IMG/VR virus record: IMGVR_UViG_3300037264_006287
Coordinates: 1-39,910 of that record
Direction: 5' to 3' (one strand)
From: a virus
Length of the DNA: 39,910 nucleotides
Below, piece by piece: positions 27,321 to 35,303 of the stretch. Within the stretch, counting starts at the first letter, position 1. Every line of letters starts with the position of its first letter. The translations under genes and the position numbers were made by a program. The notes beneath the pieces are model-generated. The model was given only the letters and a program-made list of their open reading frames with translations. It had not been told where the DNA came from and searched no databases.

Positions 27321-27673
27321 AAAGGGTCCGCGGCCACCGCCTCATCCGCCCCGAACGCGAGCACTGTGGCCAACGCCTCGAGCACAACTGTGACCACGCG
27401 GATGAACCCGACCTCATCGAGCACGGCGTAGGCGTCTTTGGTCGTGATCCGGGCCCCGCCGGTGCCGGCCTCGCGTCGGGCAAACTCCATACCCACCGCC
27501 AGGAGCTGGACCAGGGTGCCCATGCCCAGGGCGTCGCTCCGGGCCGCGGCGGCCAACTGCAGAATCGATTTGCCAGTGAGATTCTCGGCCTCGGCCAGGG
27601 CGCGATTGGTGAAAAGCACCACCACCTCACCCTGGGCCGTGGCCAGGCGGCCCTCGCCGCGCGCGCCGCTCAT
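27311..27673 (-). CDS. tail assembly chaperone, first part (G)
   Basis: A 120-residue protein starting MSGARGEGRLATAQGEVVVLFTNRALAEAENLTGKSILQLAA, the pattern of the G-type tail chaperone / tail-tube-associated family. The last sense codons GAC-CCT-TTA-GCG-CCA-TAG include the slippery heptamer three codons before the stop. It lies between the major tail protein and the tape measure, the standard position. Confidence 0.85.
   Translation of the reverse strand: MSGARGEGRLATAQGEVVVLFTNRALAEAENLTGKSILQLAAAARSDALGMGTLVQLLAVGMEFARREAGTGGARITTKDAYAVLDEVGFIRVVTVVLEALATVLAFGADEAVAADPLAP
27320..27326 (-). other. -1 frameshift slippery site C-CCT-TTA
   Basis: On the minus strand the heptamer CCCTTTA lies in the zero frame as C CCT TTA, fitting X-XXY-YYZ exactly. 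Slipping one base back gives CCC TTT and opens the 105-codon GT frame. Confidence 0.85.
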
Positions 27674-28050
27674 GAGCCGGCCAGCCAGGCGCCATCGATA
27701 GTCAGGGCGGCACTAATCACGGCCTCGGCCTGGTCGGGATAGGATTCAGAGAGCGCGGTGATCAGCGCCTGCGCCGATTCCGCGACGACACCGGCCTCCA
27801 TCAGCACCACCGTGACGGGAATGCCATTGCGCATGGCATTCTGTAGCGCGATATAGGCGGCGTCGGTGGGCACGTACAGGGCGCCCAGGCTCAGAGTCGA
27901 ACCGTAGCGCCCGGGCAACACCCGCTTTTCGCGCTGGTCTTTCGAGGAGACGTCGATCTCCTCCGTAGTCTCCTCGCGGCCCAGGTCCCGCTGGGACGCC
28001 ACCAGGTTGGTATCAATGAGCAACAGTACATCGGTGCCATTCATGGCCAT
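27670..28050 (-). CDS. major tail protein
   Basis: A 126-residue protein starting MAMNGTDVLLLIDTNLVASQRDLGREETTEEIDVSSKDQREKRVLPGRYGSTLSLGALYVP. This is the pattern of TP901-1-type major tail proteins (GTDVLLxI, EEIDVSSK, G..S...L). It forms the tube through which DNA passes. GTAGGAGG stands before the start. The gene overlaps the chaperone start by 4 bases. Confidence 0.85.
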   Translation of the reverse strand: MAMNGTDVLLLIDTNLVASQRDLGREETTEEIDVSSKDQREKRVLPGRYGSTLSLGALYVPTDAAYIALQNAMRNGIPVTVVLMEAGVVAESAQALITALSESYPDQAEAVISAALTIDGAWLAGS

Positions 28051-28060
28051 TTCGTACCTC

Positions 28061-28477
28061 CTACGGTACCAGCTCCATCACCAGGCGCACGGTTACGATC
28101 CGACCGTACGCGTCGCGCTCGTCGGCCGCCAGCGGCCCCGCGCATTCGGTCAGCCACACGCCAAATCCCGTTATTGGCAGCGCCTGGCGGTGGAACAATT
28201 CCCACACGCGTTCGGCGATGGCGTCCACCGTGAAAGCCGAGCCGTCTGCGGCCGCATAGCAGCGCACGTCCCGGCGGATGTCCAGCCCCCGCGTCGTCTT
28301 GGTGTCGAACGGGAGCCGCGCCACCGCCCCGGCGGTGATGATGTAGGGCAACGTCGCGTTGCCCGGCGCCGGATCGGTGGTGAACACGGCCGGCGCACCC
28401 CCATACGTGGCCAGCAGTCCCGCCAGCGCGGGATCCGTGGTCAGTTGGTCATACAGCGCCTGCGTTACTTCGTTCAT
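28061..28477 (-). CDS. tail terminator / completion protein (DUF3168-like)
   Basis: A 138-residue protein: MNEVTQALYDQLTTDPALAGLLATY, AVFTTDPAPGNATLPYIITAG, a strand-rich middle DIRRDVRCYAAADGS, AIAERVWELFHRQALP, and the strand end IVTVRLVMELV. Size, order and position before the major tail gene match DUF3168 tail-completion proteins that cap the tail tube and join it to the head. Confidence 0.8.
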   Translation of the reverse strand: MNEVTQALYDQLTTDPALAGLLATYGGAPAVFTTDPAPGNATLPYIITAGAVARLPFDTKTTRGLDIRRDVRCYAAADGSAFTVDAIAERVWELFHRQALPITGFGVWLTECAGPLAADERDAYGRIVTVRLVMELVP

Positions 28478-28848
28478 TTGCCCTCCAGGAGCTGCTTGAT
28501 GGCAGCCAGGTTGTTGAACAGCGCCGGCCGCAGCCAGGGATGGGCGGGGGCGGTGCTACTGCCGACCTCAATGAAAAAGCCGTGGTAATCGCCGCCCTTG
28601 CCCCCCGACTTGGCCACCCCGACCACGCCGGCGTAGCCCTTCCCCTCGGCGCTGACGCCCGAGGTGAGCAGGCGGCTGACAATCTCGGTGCGGTAGGGCC
28701 GGCCCCACTCCGGCTCGCTGATGGCCTCCAGGTTGCCGCGCGCCTCCTCTTCCACGAATTTGCACGCCAGCTCGAGGTTGGCCGCCACCTGAGCGCCAAA
28801 GAAAGCCACGACCGCGTCTGTATTCCATTCCTGAATGATCGCGCTCAC
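28474..28848 (-). CDS. HK97 gp10-like neck protein
   Basis: A 124-residue protein read from GTG 28848, which has GAGGAG six bases upstream. Features of the gp10 family are a helical start (AFFGAQVAANLELACKFVEEEARGNLEAI), then the loop with YRTEIVSRLLTSGVSAEGKGYAGVVGV, and the conserved end GGDYHGFFIEVGSSTAPAHPWLRPAL. It acts at the head-tail junction. The extra upstream codons MQLPEEHD overlap the previous gene. Confidence 0.8.
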   Translation of the reverse strand: MSAIIQEWNTDAVVAFFGAQVAANLELACKFVEEEARGNLEAISEPEWGRPYRTEIVSRLLTSGVSAEGKGYAGVVGVAKSGGKGGDYHGFFIEVGSSTAPAHPWLRPALFNNLAAIKQLLEGK

Positions 28849-28849
28849 G

Positions 28850-29017
28850 TCATGCTCCTCGGGCAATTGCATAAACGACCATCGCCAAGCCCCAGACGAG
28901 AACCCCGCAACCGAACGCCGTCACCACAAATAAGCCGATCTTTTCGCCCAGTGTCAGCGGGCCATACATCCACTGAATATTCTGCGGATCCACTTCCGGC
29001 AAAGGTGATTTGCTCAT
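28850..29017 (-). CDS. small membrane protein within the neck genes
   Basis: A 55-residue protein starting at ATG 29017, overlapping the previous stop (ATGA). The first half is polar (SKSPLPEVDPQNIQWMYGPLT); the second is one membrane segment (IGLFVVTAFGCGVLVWGLAMVVYAIA). A membrane protein is unusual between head-closure and gp10-like genes. Function unknown. Confidence 0.6.
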   Translation of the reverse strand: MSKSPLPEVDPQNIQWMYGPLTLGEKIGLFVVTAFGCGVLVWGLAMVVYAIARGA

Positions 29018-29355
29018 GGCAGCGCGCCCTCCTGCAACATCTGCCGACAATCAATCTCCAGGTGGTGATCGGCGCGCGATGGTTCGCGCACGCCCAGCAC
29101 GTCCCAGGTAGCGCCATCGCCGGACACCTGGTCGCCGCGCCGCAAGTCGTCCGTGGCCACCACATAAAACACGTGCGTGATCTCGCGCTGCTGGAGCGCG
29201 GCGACCTCGATCTCCGCACTGGAAGCCGGCCGCATGCGCCCATCGACGTCGCCAATGTCCACCAGGACGATGCTCCAGCCCCCCAGCCCATCACTGACCC
29301 GGGTGGGGCGGGCCACGGCAAATGTATTGTTCAGCAGCGACTCGAAAACGCCCAC
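29014..29355 (-). CDS. head closure / head-tail adaptor protein
   Basis: A 113-residue protein starting at GTG 29355: GVFESLLNNTFAVARPTRVSDGLGGWSIVLVDIGDVDGRMRPASSAEIEVAALQQREITHVFYV. The GGWS, GRMRPA and E...A...R..THV pattern is the SPP1 gp16-like / head-tail joining family. It closes the head connector. It abuts the connector gene upstream. Confidence 0.8.
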   Translation of the reverse strand: MGVFESLLNNTFAVARPTRVSDGLGGWSIVLVDIGDVDGRMRPASSAEIEVAALQQREITHVFYVVATDDLRRGDQVSGDGATWDVLGVREPSRADHHLEIDCRQMLQEGALP

Positions 29356-29357
29356 GG

Positions 29358-29951
29358 TTAGCCTCGATAACGATCCAGGATTTCTTTCTCGCTCAGCAGG
29401 AGCAAGCGCGCGGCGCTGGCCCCCATGGTGCCCTCACTGGACCCGCTCGGCTGATAGGTGACCGAATAATCGCCCAGGCTCTTGCCGGCGATCCCGGGCA
29501 CGCCCAGGCTGTCCGCGGCGAGCAGCCCGGCCTGGTACGCCCGCGCGGCCGCGCGCGTGCACACGGCGACGATGTCGTCCGGGATGACGGCATAGCCGTG
29601 GGCGTAGGTCACGGTGACCATCTGGATACCCTCGGCCCATGGTTGGTCCACCCGATAGAGGATACCCCACTGGCCCAGCTTGTAGTCGTCGGTGACGACC
29701 AGTATCTCGCCGTCCTCGACGACCCCCAAGACGCTGATCACCGGCAGCTCGGGGAGGAAGATTTTGTACCAGGCGGTGGAGACGTCCAACGTGACCACGT
29801 CGCCGGTGACCAGGTAGAGCGTCTGGTGGCAATAGTTCTGGATCGCGGCCGTGGCCTCGGCGAGCGCCCGCAGCGCCGCGGCGGTCTTCGCGGCGGGAAT
29901 GGCGAGCTGCAGGAAGCTTTCGAGGTCGGCGATCGTCGCGAATGTAGTCAT
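29358..29951 (-). CDS. head-tail connector protein
   Basis: A 197-residue protein. The helical start ATIADLESFLQLAIPAAKTAAALRALAEATAAIQNYC is typical of gp6/gp15-like connectors. Strand-rich middle parts (LYLVTGDVVTLDVSTAWYKIFLPELPVISVLGV, GILYRVDQPWAEGIQMVTVTYAHGYAVIP) and the helix DDIVAVCTRAAARAYQAGL complete the fold. It docks on the portal. GGAGTAGACC lies before the start. Confidence 0.8.
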   Translation of the reverse strand: MTTFATIADLESFLQLAIPAAKTAAALRALAEATAAIQNYCHQTLYLVTGDVVTLDVSTAWYKIFLPELPVISVLGVVEDGEILVVTDDYKLGQWGILYRVDQPWAEGIQMVTVTYAHGYAVIPDDIVAVCTRAAARAYQAGLLAADSLGVPGIAGKSLGDYSVTYQPSGSSEGTMGASAARLLLLSEKEILDRYRG

Positions 29952-29954
29952 GGT

Positions 29955-30182
29955 CTACTCCTGGCGCGATTTGTCCGCGGCCTTCCGGCGCGCCTTGTTC
30001 GGCGCCGGCGGCTGGGCTTTCTCTGCCGGCAACAGCCCCCGCGCCCGCGCGTCCGCCTCGCGCATGCGGACGTAGACGCCGGGGCGAATCTGAATCCTGA
30101 CCAGCGGCCCGCCGGTTGGTGCTACGGGCCAGGTCTGGGGATCGCCGATGATGCCCACCAGGTCTGCTGTTGGTTCGTTCAT
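29955..30182 (-). CDS. hypothetical protein with a LVRIQIRPGVYVR motif
   Basis: A 75-residue protein starting at ATG 30182 (overlap with the previous stop). The segment LVRIQIRPGVYVRMREADARARG matches the C-terminal part of the preceding gene (LVKVEISPGRFVKCRPGDEE), so the two share a beta-hairpin module. The basic, helical end is KARRKAADKSRQE. Possibly a head accessory protein. Confidence 0.6.
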   Translation of the reverse strand: MNEPTADLVGIIGDPQTWPVAPTGGPLVRIQIRPGVYVRMREADARARGLLPAEKAQPPAPNKARRKAADKSRQE

Positions 30183-30823
30183 CGTTGCTGCTCCATGCGC
30201 CGATTCATAAGATGCTGATAGTGGCGCTTTGTCTTTTCTTCGTCCCCCGGCCGGCACTTGACGAACCGGCCCGGCGAGATCTCCACTTTGACCAGGATCT
30301 GGGGCAGCGAGATCATCACGCTGCGCTGGGTCCGGGCGTCCGCTTGCGCCCGCTGCTGCTCGTCGGCCAGCCAGGAGCGCGGCAGGGCGCAGAAACGCGG
30401 CTTGACCAGGTGCAGGGCATGCAGGAAGGCCAGCCGTTCATCCCAGCCCGGGCGGCAGGCTTTGCGCCAATAGGCCACCAGGTCCTGGCCGGCCGCGTTG
30501 TTCCGCACAAAGAGCAGCCCGGGTTCATAGGTGAGCAGCCGCAGGTCCAGCGTGGCCGCCTGGGTATGGGCGCGCTGCTCTTTCGTCCCCAGATCCTGGG
30601 CCAGGACCCCGTAACGCCACAGCGGGGCGGCCGCGTCCCAGCGCTCCAGGAAGTGGAAGCCGTATTCCAGCATCTCCCACGGCACACAGACGCCGGGAGC
30701 GATGAAAAGCACCTTGTCCCAGGGCAGGGGATAATCCGGCGCCACGGCCAGTTCCAGCTTGAGCTTGCGGGCCATGCTGGCCGCCTTGGGATTGTCCTTT
30801 TTCAGGATGATGCCAGCACTCAT
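30179..30823 (-). CDS. hypothetical protein, 214 residues, with the same terminal motif
   Basis: Starts MSAGIILKKDNPKAASMARKLKLELAVAPDYPLPWDKVLFIAPGVCVP. The middle part (LERWDAAAPLWRYGVLAQDLGTKEQRAH, LLTYEPGLLFVRNNAAGQDLVAYWRK) looks like an alpha/beta enzyme or binding domain but I recognise no family. The C-terminal region repeats the LVKVEISPGRFVK motif seen next door. It adjoins the methyltransferase and sugar genes by 4-base overlaps, so it may belong to that cassette. The frame upstream of ATG 30823 is shadow of the methyltransferase gene. Confidence 0.6.
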   Translation of the reverse strand: MSAGIILKKDNPKAASMARKLKLELAVAPDYPLPWDKVLFIAPGVCVPWEMLEYGFHFLERWDAAAPLWRYGVLAQDLGTKEQRAHTQAATLDLRLLTYEPGLLFVRNNAAGQDLVAYWRKACRPGWDERLAFLHALHLVKPRFCALPRSWLADEQQRAQADARTQRSVMISLPQILVKVEISPGRFVKCRPGDEEKTKRHYQHLMNRRMEQQR

Positions 30824-31272
30824 TTTCGCACCCGCAGTCTGGCGGCAAACGACGTTTTGCCGCGATTCGGCTTCGCCGCTTGGATGATGTGCCACTTGTA
30901 GGGCGTGTAGAACATGTACTGGTTCCCGAACTTGGTGTCGGGGTCGAACACATCTAGAGATAATAGCGAAAAGCGCCAGTAGTGGGTCGGGTCTACGTAC
31001 GAACCATCGGCCGCCCAGTGGGGCAGCTTCAGGTGCAGGATGCCCCCCGGTCGCAGCAGCCGCCAGCACTCATTGACCGACGCGAGCAGATCGATCCGCA
31101 GATGCTCCAGCACCGCGCAGGCGACAATGAAATCAAAGCTCTCGTCCACCCACGGCCAGGGGAGCACGTTCAGGTCGTGCACGACGTCCACCTCGGGGCG
31201 ATGCTTTACCCGATCGTGTTGCACGGCCCCCGGCACGAGCTTGTTGCCGCAACCGAGATTGAGGATATCCAC
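30820..31272 (-). CDS. class I SAM-dependent methyltransferase
   Basis: A 150-residue protein. MDILNLGCGNKLVPGAVQHD is the glycine-rich SAM-binding motif I, VVHDLNVLPWPWVDESFDFIVACAVLEHL holds motifs II-IV of the UbiE/Coq5-like group, and LLASVNECWRLLRPGGILHLKLPHW completes the core. The C-terminal part is short. GTG 31272 overlaps the stop of the acyltransferase gene. The closest known type acts on small molecules or sugars; here a sugar or virion protein is a plausible target, by inference. Confidence 0.8.
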   Translation of the reverse strand: MDILNLGCGNKLVPGAVQHDRVKHRPEVDVVHDLNVLPWPWVDESFDFIVACAVLEHLRIDLLASVNECWRLLRPGGILHLKLPHWAADGSYVDPTHYWRFSLLSLDVFDPDTKFGNQYMFYTPYKWHIIQAAKPNRGKTSFAARLRVRK

Positions 31273-31709
31273 TATTCCAGCCTCCGCGCGTAGCCTGACT
31301 TGACCACCGGCAGATAATGCCAGTCGCCATCTTGCCAGCGGGCGATCACGCGGGCCGGGTTACCCGCCACCATGACCAGGGGCGCCACGTCCTGGCCCCG
31401 CACGACGGTGCCGGCAGCGACGACGGCGCCAATTCCGATGTGGCAGCCGGACAGGAGGGCCTGCGAACCGATCCAGGCCTGCTCATCGACCGTAACTCCA
31501 TAGGGGATGACTGGACCCAGCGCCGGCCACTGGCTGAGGTCATGGGACTCCGTAAAAACCTGGACCATGTACCCCCAGCGGCTGGTGGCGCTGATCGTCA
31601 GCGGACCCCGACAATCCAGGAAGATGCCCCGGCGGGCAAAGTAGTCCCACGGTAAGCCCACGGTGGCGGGCAGGTCGCGGATTTTGCCGGCAAACGCGCC
31701 CAGGTTCAT
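31272..31709 (-). CDS. hexapeptide-repeat acyltransferase
   Basis: A 145-residue protein. After an N-terminal part (NLGAFAGKIRDLPATVGLPWDYFARR) comes the left-handed beta-helix pattern of O-acetyltransferases: GVTVDEQAWIGSQALLSGCHIGIGAVVAAGTVVRGQDVAPLVMVAGNPARVIARW. The AGNPARVI ending is diagnostic of the maltose/galactoside acetyltransferase group. It would transfer an acetyl group to a sugar. It overlaps the glycosyltransferase gene by 4 bases, so the two are translated together. GGAGG lies 5 bases before ATG 31709. Confidence 0.85.
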   Translation of the reverse strand: MNLGAFAGKIRDLPATVGLPWDYFARRGIFLDCRGPLTISATSRWGYMVQVFTESHDLSQWPALGPVIPYGVTVDEQAWIGSQALLSGCHIGIGAVVAAGTVVRGQDVAPLVMVAGNPARVIARWQDGDWHYLPVVKSGYARRLE

Positions 31710-33430
31710 CGCTGCCTCCGCCCATGTTCCTGCTCGTGTCTTTTGACCATCGCCCACGCCTCCGGCGCGTCGATGCGCCCGGGGACCAGGCCATCCCAGC
31801 GCCGGGCGTCGCCCGGGTAGTGCCGCAGGCCGGCCGTGGTGACGCCCTTGGAATATTTGTCGAAAGTATTCCACTCGTTGCCCAGGGTCAGCACCCGGAG
31901 CGGGTCGCGGTACATGGCCCGCACCAGCGCCCCCTGGTCCCGCTGCGCATGGACCTCCCACTCGGCCTGCCAGCGCTGAAAGAAAGACGCCACCCGGGGA
32001 TTCCGGGCAAAGGCCCACACGCCACCGTTCCACTGCAGCGTGTGGAGGGTGTGGACCTCGCGCTGCATATCGAAAAGCTCCTTCTTGTTATTGCGCCGCT
32101 CGAAGGCATGCAGCGTGTCCATCAGGTGGGGGTCCTTGGTGATGACAAGCTCCCAACCGGCCTCGATCCACTCGAAAAACTGGTAAATCGGGGCGACGAC
32201 CTCCGTGTCGGCGTCGAGGTACAGCACCGCCGCCCACTCGGCGGGAGCGAGTTCATACGCTTTCAGTTTCGCCCGCCGCCCACCGATGTCGCTGTCCGGC
32301 TGCTGAACAAACACGTCCTCCGGGCCGATTTTGGCGGCGGCGCAGAGGCAGATGGGGATGTCGGGCATGTGCTGCTTAATGCTGGTCAGCAGGCGAGCCG
32401 CACATTTGCGGGAGGGTTCGCCGAACGCGACCACGTAGATCCCCCGTTTTGATTTCGTATTGGCTGGCATCGGCTCATGGACCTCGATCGTTGGCACCGC
32501 CGCCGGCGCCGTCTCTTGTTCCGCCATACCGGCATCCAGCTCCGGGTGTTCGCGCGCGAACAGTGTCGCAAACACCTGGCGGTGGGCCTCGACGAACGCG
32601 CCCACGGTGTGGCCGGCGACGGCGGCCCGCAGCGCCGCGCGATCGATCTGCGCGGCCGGGAAAGCTGCCTGCTCCAGCGCCTGCAGGAGCGTTTTCACGT
32701 CACCCCGCTGGTAGCGGTAGATCCCCGGGGTGTCCGGGAGCTCGTCCAGGAGGCCCACGCCCCGGGGCACCACGACGCGCACCCCGCAGGCCAGGGCCTC
32801 GAGGACCGGCAGGGGTCCGCCCTCAACGCGGCTGGGACAGACCAGGACGTCCAGCCCCTGATAGAAGGAGGGCAGCTGGGCCCAGGCATAGCGTTTGGTG
32901 GGCACCGGCCAGCCCCGGCCGGAAGCGACCCACTCCACGCGTTGGCCGATTGGCGCAGCCAGGAGGCCCTGGACCAGGTCCTCGCCCTTGCGATGATTCG
33001 CGTAGGTGTACCCGGAGAAACCCACCACCGGCCGGCGGGGCGTGGCGCGCTTGCTGATGGTAAAGCGGTCCTGCTCCACCGGCAGGGGCGGTTGGATCGT
33101 GGGGCCGTAGCGCCCCAGCGGTTCGGCATAGAGCCGGCACATGGCCACGCGGAGGGAGACCCGCCGGGCGACGTCGTCGAAGAGCTTGGCCTTGGCGTTC
33201 CCCGGCGGCTCCTCCTCGCGGTGGGTGAAATAGGAAACGATCGGTACGTCCGGCCACTGCTTGGGCAAAAGTTGCGCCTCGAAGTAGCCCATCAGGTAGA
33301 TCAGGTCGGCGGTGGGAGCAGGCGCGGCGGTCAACGTCCCGCCGAGCTGCTCCGCTAGATAGCGGGCGAAGCGCGGTAGAACGCGATCTTCTTTATAGTT
33401 GCGGCAGACGACGTTGATCGCCAACGCCAT
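31706..33430 (-). CDS. two-domain glycosyltransferase (GT-B + GT-A)
   Basis: A 574-residue protein. Residues 1 to about 310 form a GT4-type GT-B domain: VGFSGYTYANHRKGEDLV, LPSFYQGLDVLVCPSRVEGGPLPVLEALACGVRVVV, with the Glu-x7-Glu type nucleotide-sugar motif EGGPLPVLEA. A linker of about 30 residues (ETAPAAVPTIEVHEPMP) follows. Residues about 335-574 form a second domain of GT-A type: GIYVVAFGEPSRKCAARLL, AVLYLDADTEVVAP with a DxD metal site, NGGVWAFARN and DQGALVRAM. Two sugar transfers by one protein are likely. GGAGGTGG stands before the start. It lies directly after the capsid gene. Confidence 0.85.
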   Translation of the reverse strand: MALAINVVCRNYKEDRVLPRFARYLAEQLGGTLTAAPAPTADLIYLMGYFEAQLLPKQWPDVPIVSYFTHREEEPPGNAKAKLFDDVARRVSLRVAMCRLYAEPLGRYGPTIQPPLPVEQDRFTISKRATPRRPVVGFSGYTYANHRKGEDLVQGLLAAPIGQRVEWVASGRGWPVPTKRYAWAQLPSFYQGLDVLVCPSRVEGGPLPVLEALACGVRVVVPRGVGLLDELPDTPGIYRYQRGDVKTLLQALEQAAFPAAQIDRAALRAAVAGHTVGAFVEAHRQVFATLFAREHPELDAGMAEQETAPAAVPTIEVHEPMPANTKSKRGIYVVAFGEPSRKCAARLLTSIKQHMPDIPICLCAAAKIGPEDVFVQQPDSDIGGRRAKLKAYELAPAEWAAVLYLDADTEVVAPIYQFFEWIEAGWELVITKDPHLMDTLHAFERRNNKKELFDMQREVHTLHTLQWNGGVWAFARNPRVASFFQRWQAEWEVHAQRDQGALVRAMYRDPLRVLTLGNEWNTFDKYSKGVTTAGLRHYPGDARRWDGLVPGRIDAPEAWAMVKRHEQEHGRRQR

Positions 33431-33444
33431 GCCCCACCTCCGAA

Positions 33445-34707
33445 CTAGCTCAGTTCGACGTTGACAAAGGCCGCGGGCCGGATGATGCCCATCGCGGCGC
33501 GCAGCTCGGCCAGGATCGCCACCAGGTTGCGGATGAACCAGTCCGAGTGGCTATCGGTGACGCTGATCGTGCTCTGCATGCGGTCCCACAGGACCATCTT
33601 GCGCCAGTTGGCCAGCCAGGCCGAACCCGGGGCCTGATGGTAGCTCTGCACAACCGGCACGCCCCACAGCGTGCTCGGGCCAGCACCGAAGGGATCACCC
33701 CGGAAGAACCGTCCCACGAGATCGCGCAGGAGCTCGATGCCCTCCCAGTCCGTGGGGTGGAACAACCAGGCGGTCGGGCGAGTCCGGCCGGTGAGCAGCA
33801 GGGTCGTGATGGCCTGGCGGCAGGTGACGAGCTGATCGGTGTTGAACGCCTGGATGAGGGTGCCGGCCGTGTTGACCAGGCCGGTAAAGTTCTCGCCGAT
33901 GCCATCGCCGTTGAAAAGCTGATTCTCCAGCGAATCGTCGAGATCCTCCCGCAATTCCTGATCGATGATGCCGCGGATCTGTGCGGCATCGGCCAGGGCC
34001 CGCTTGGTGACGCCCGCATAGACGGCGATCGTCTTGACCGGCGCCGAGACCCGCTCCGCGTACCAGCTGGCCTGCGGCTTGGTGCCGGTGATCTCCCCGG
34101 TCGCGCCGGTGGGGTACTTGACGTTGGCCTCGGGGACGGGCGTGGCCTCCGAGAATTGCTTGGTCTGGCGGACGAACTCGACCATATCCGAGGTCGTCTG
34201 CCGGACGGCGATCAGATCCCGCAGGACCAGCGGATAGCGCCCGAGAGGCTCGTAAATCCCCGACTGCTCGGGGGACACGAACACCCCCGCGCTGATGTCG
34301 CTCAGCCCGGTGATCAAGTCCTTGAACTCGATGGCCGGCGAGCTCAGGCCCTTGCGGCTCTCGGGGATGACGCCGTTCGGGGCGATGCCCTTCATCCAGG
34401 ACTGGAATTCGGGCGACGCGACGAACTGCTCGCCGAGCGACTGGCCCCGGCCCGGGGTGTAGCCCCGCTGGTGGCCGGCCGGCCGTTCGGCCAGCTCGAT
34501 CCCGCCGCCCAGCTCGAGCACGGCCGCGCGGAGCGCAGCGTCGCCGGCGGCGGACTTGAGCTGGTCCTTGAGCTTCTGGGCCTCAGCCAGGAGGTTCCCG
34601 ACCTTTTCGCGTTCCTCGGTCGTAAAGTCCCGGCTTTCCTTCTCGGCCTGGTCGCAGATGGCGCGCGCGTCCAGGAGACACTTCTGCATTAGTACTTTCA
34701 GATCCAT
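33445..34707 (-). CDS. major capsid protein (HK97 fold)
   Basis: A 420-residue protein. A helical scaffold-like N-terminus (DLKVLMQKCLLDARAICDQAEKESRDFTTEEREKV, KLKDQLKSAAGD), which the prohead protease probably removes, precedes the HK97 capsid core: GLSDISAGVFVSPEQSGIYEPLGRYPLVLRDLIAVRQTTSDMVEFVRQT, KTIAVYAGVTKRALADAAQIRGIIDQELREDLDDSLENQLFNGDG, LLTGRTRPTAWLFHPTDWEGIELLRD, and the end VAILAELRAAMGIIRPAAFVNVE. ATG 34707 has AGGAGG six bases upstream. Confidence 0.95.
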   Translation of the reverse strand: MDLKVLMQKCLLDARAICDQAEKESRDFTTEEREKVGNLLAEAQKLKDQLKSAAGDAALRAAVLELGGGIELAERPAGHQRGYTPGRGQSLGEQFVASPEFQSWMKGIAPNGVIPESRKGLSSPAIEFKDLITGLSDISAGVFVSPEQSGIYEPLGRYPLVLRDLIAVRQTTSDMVEFVRQTKQFSEATPVPEANVKYPTGATGEITGTKPQASWYAERVSAPVKTIAVYAGVTKRALADAAQIRGIIDQELREDLDDSLENQLFNGDGIGENFTGLVNTAGTLIQAFNTDQLVTCRQAITTLLLTGRTRPTAWLFHPTDWEGIELLRDLVGRFFRGDPFGAGPSTLWGVPVVQSYHQAPGSAWLANWRKMVLWDRMQSTISVTDSHSDWFIRNLVAILAELRAAMGIIRPAAFVNVELS

Positions 34708-34718
34708 GATATTCCTCC

Positions 34719-35300
34719 TCAACTGTCCAAAAGTTCGATGGCGATGTTCGTCTTTACAATATCCCGGCCCGGATTCCTCGACGCGCTGTTGCCAGCCTGG
34801 TCTTGCTCCGGGGCGGGGGAAGAGTTACGGATACAGTTCTGGCACTTGATGTCAGTGGTATGGGTGGCGATGCCGGCGCCGCGCGAGACCGGCCCGACGC
34901 CGATCACGTCCAATTTCTTCAGCAAGCGCACCGGCTGGCCGTTGAACGTCCCGGCCTCGGCCTCTTCGATGTAGAAAGAATAGGACCACTCCTGCAAGTC
35001 GGCCAGTTCCTTGACCACGGTGTAGTGCTCCTGTCCGGCCGGGGTGCTCAGGAAGAATTTCCCGTTGACCAGGGCCTCGTTGCCCGCTTCGCCGATGGTC
35101 CCCTTGCCTACGGGCGGCCGATCCCAGCCGTGATTCCACGGCTCGATCAGCACCCGCTGTTCGCCGAACGCGCCGGGGAGAGTCACGTCCTGATCATGGT
35201 CGATCACGTTCATGGTAGCAAAAACCGCCGAAAACTCGCCTTGCTCGCCCTCGACCTTGATCGCAATCCGCGCGCGGTACGTTTTGATTGCTCGTTCCAT
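34719..35300 (-). CDS. prohead maturation protease (U35/HK97-like)
   Basis: A 193-residue protein. The motif NVIDHDQDVTLPGAFGE, LIEPWNHGWDRPPVGKGT with the catalytic His, and LQEWSYSFYIEEAE with the Ser belong to the HK97 prohead protease family. It cuts the capsid scaffold domain. The last 40 residues (KCQNCIRNSSPAPEQDQAGN) are a variable tail with CxxC. GGGAGG is placed before ATG 35300. Confidence 0.9.
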   Translation of the reverse strand: MERAIKTYRARIAIKVEGEQGEFSAVFATMNVIDHDQDVTLPGAFGEQRVLIEPWNHGWDRPPVGKGTIGEAGNEALVNGKFFLSTPAGQEHYTVVKELADLQEWSYSFYIEEAEAGTFNGQPVRLLKKLDVIGVGPVSRGAGIATHTTDIKCQNCIRNSSPAPEQDQAGNSASRNPGRDIVKTNIAIELLDS

Positions 35301-35303
35301 CGC

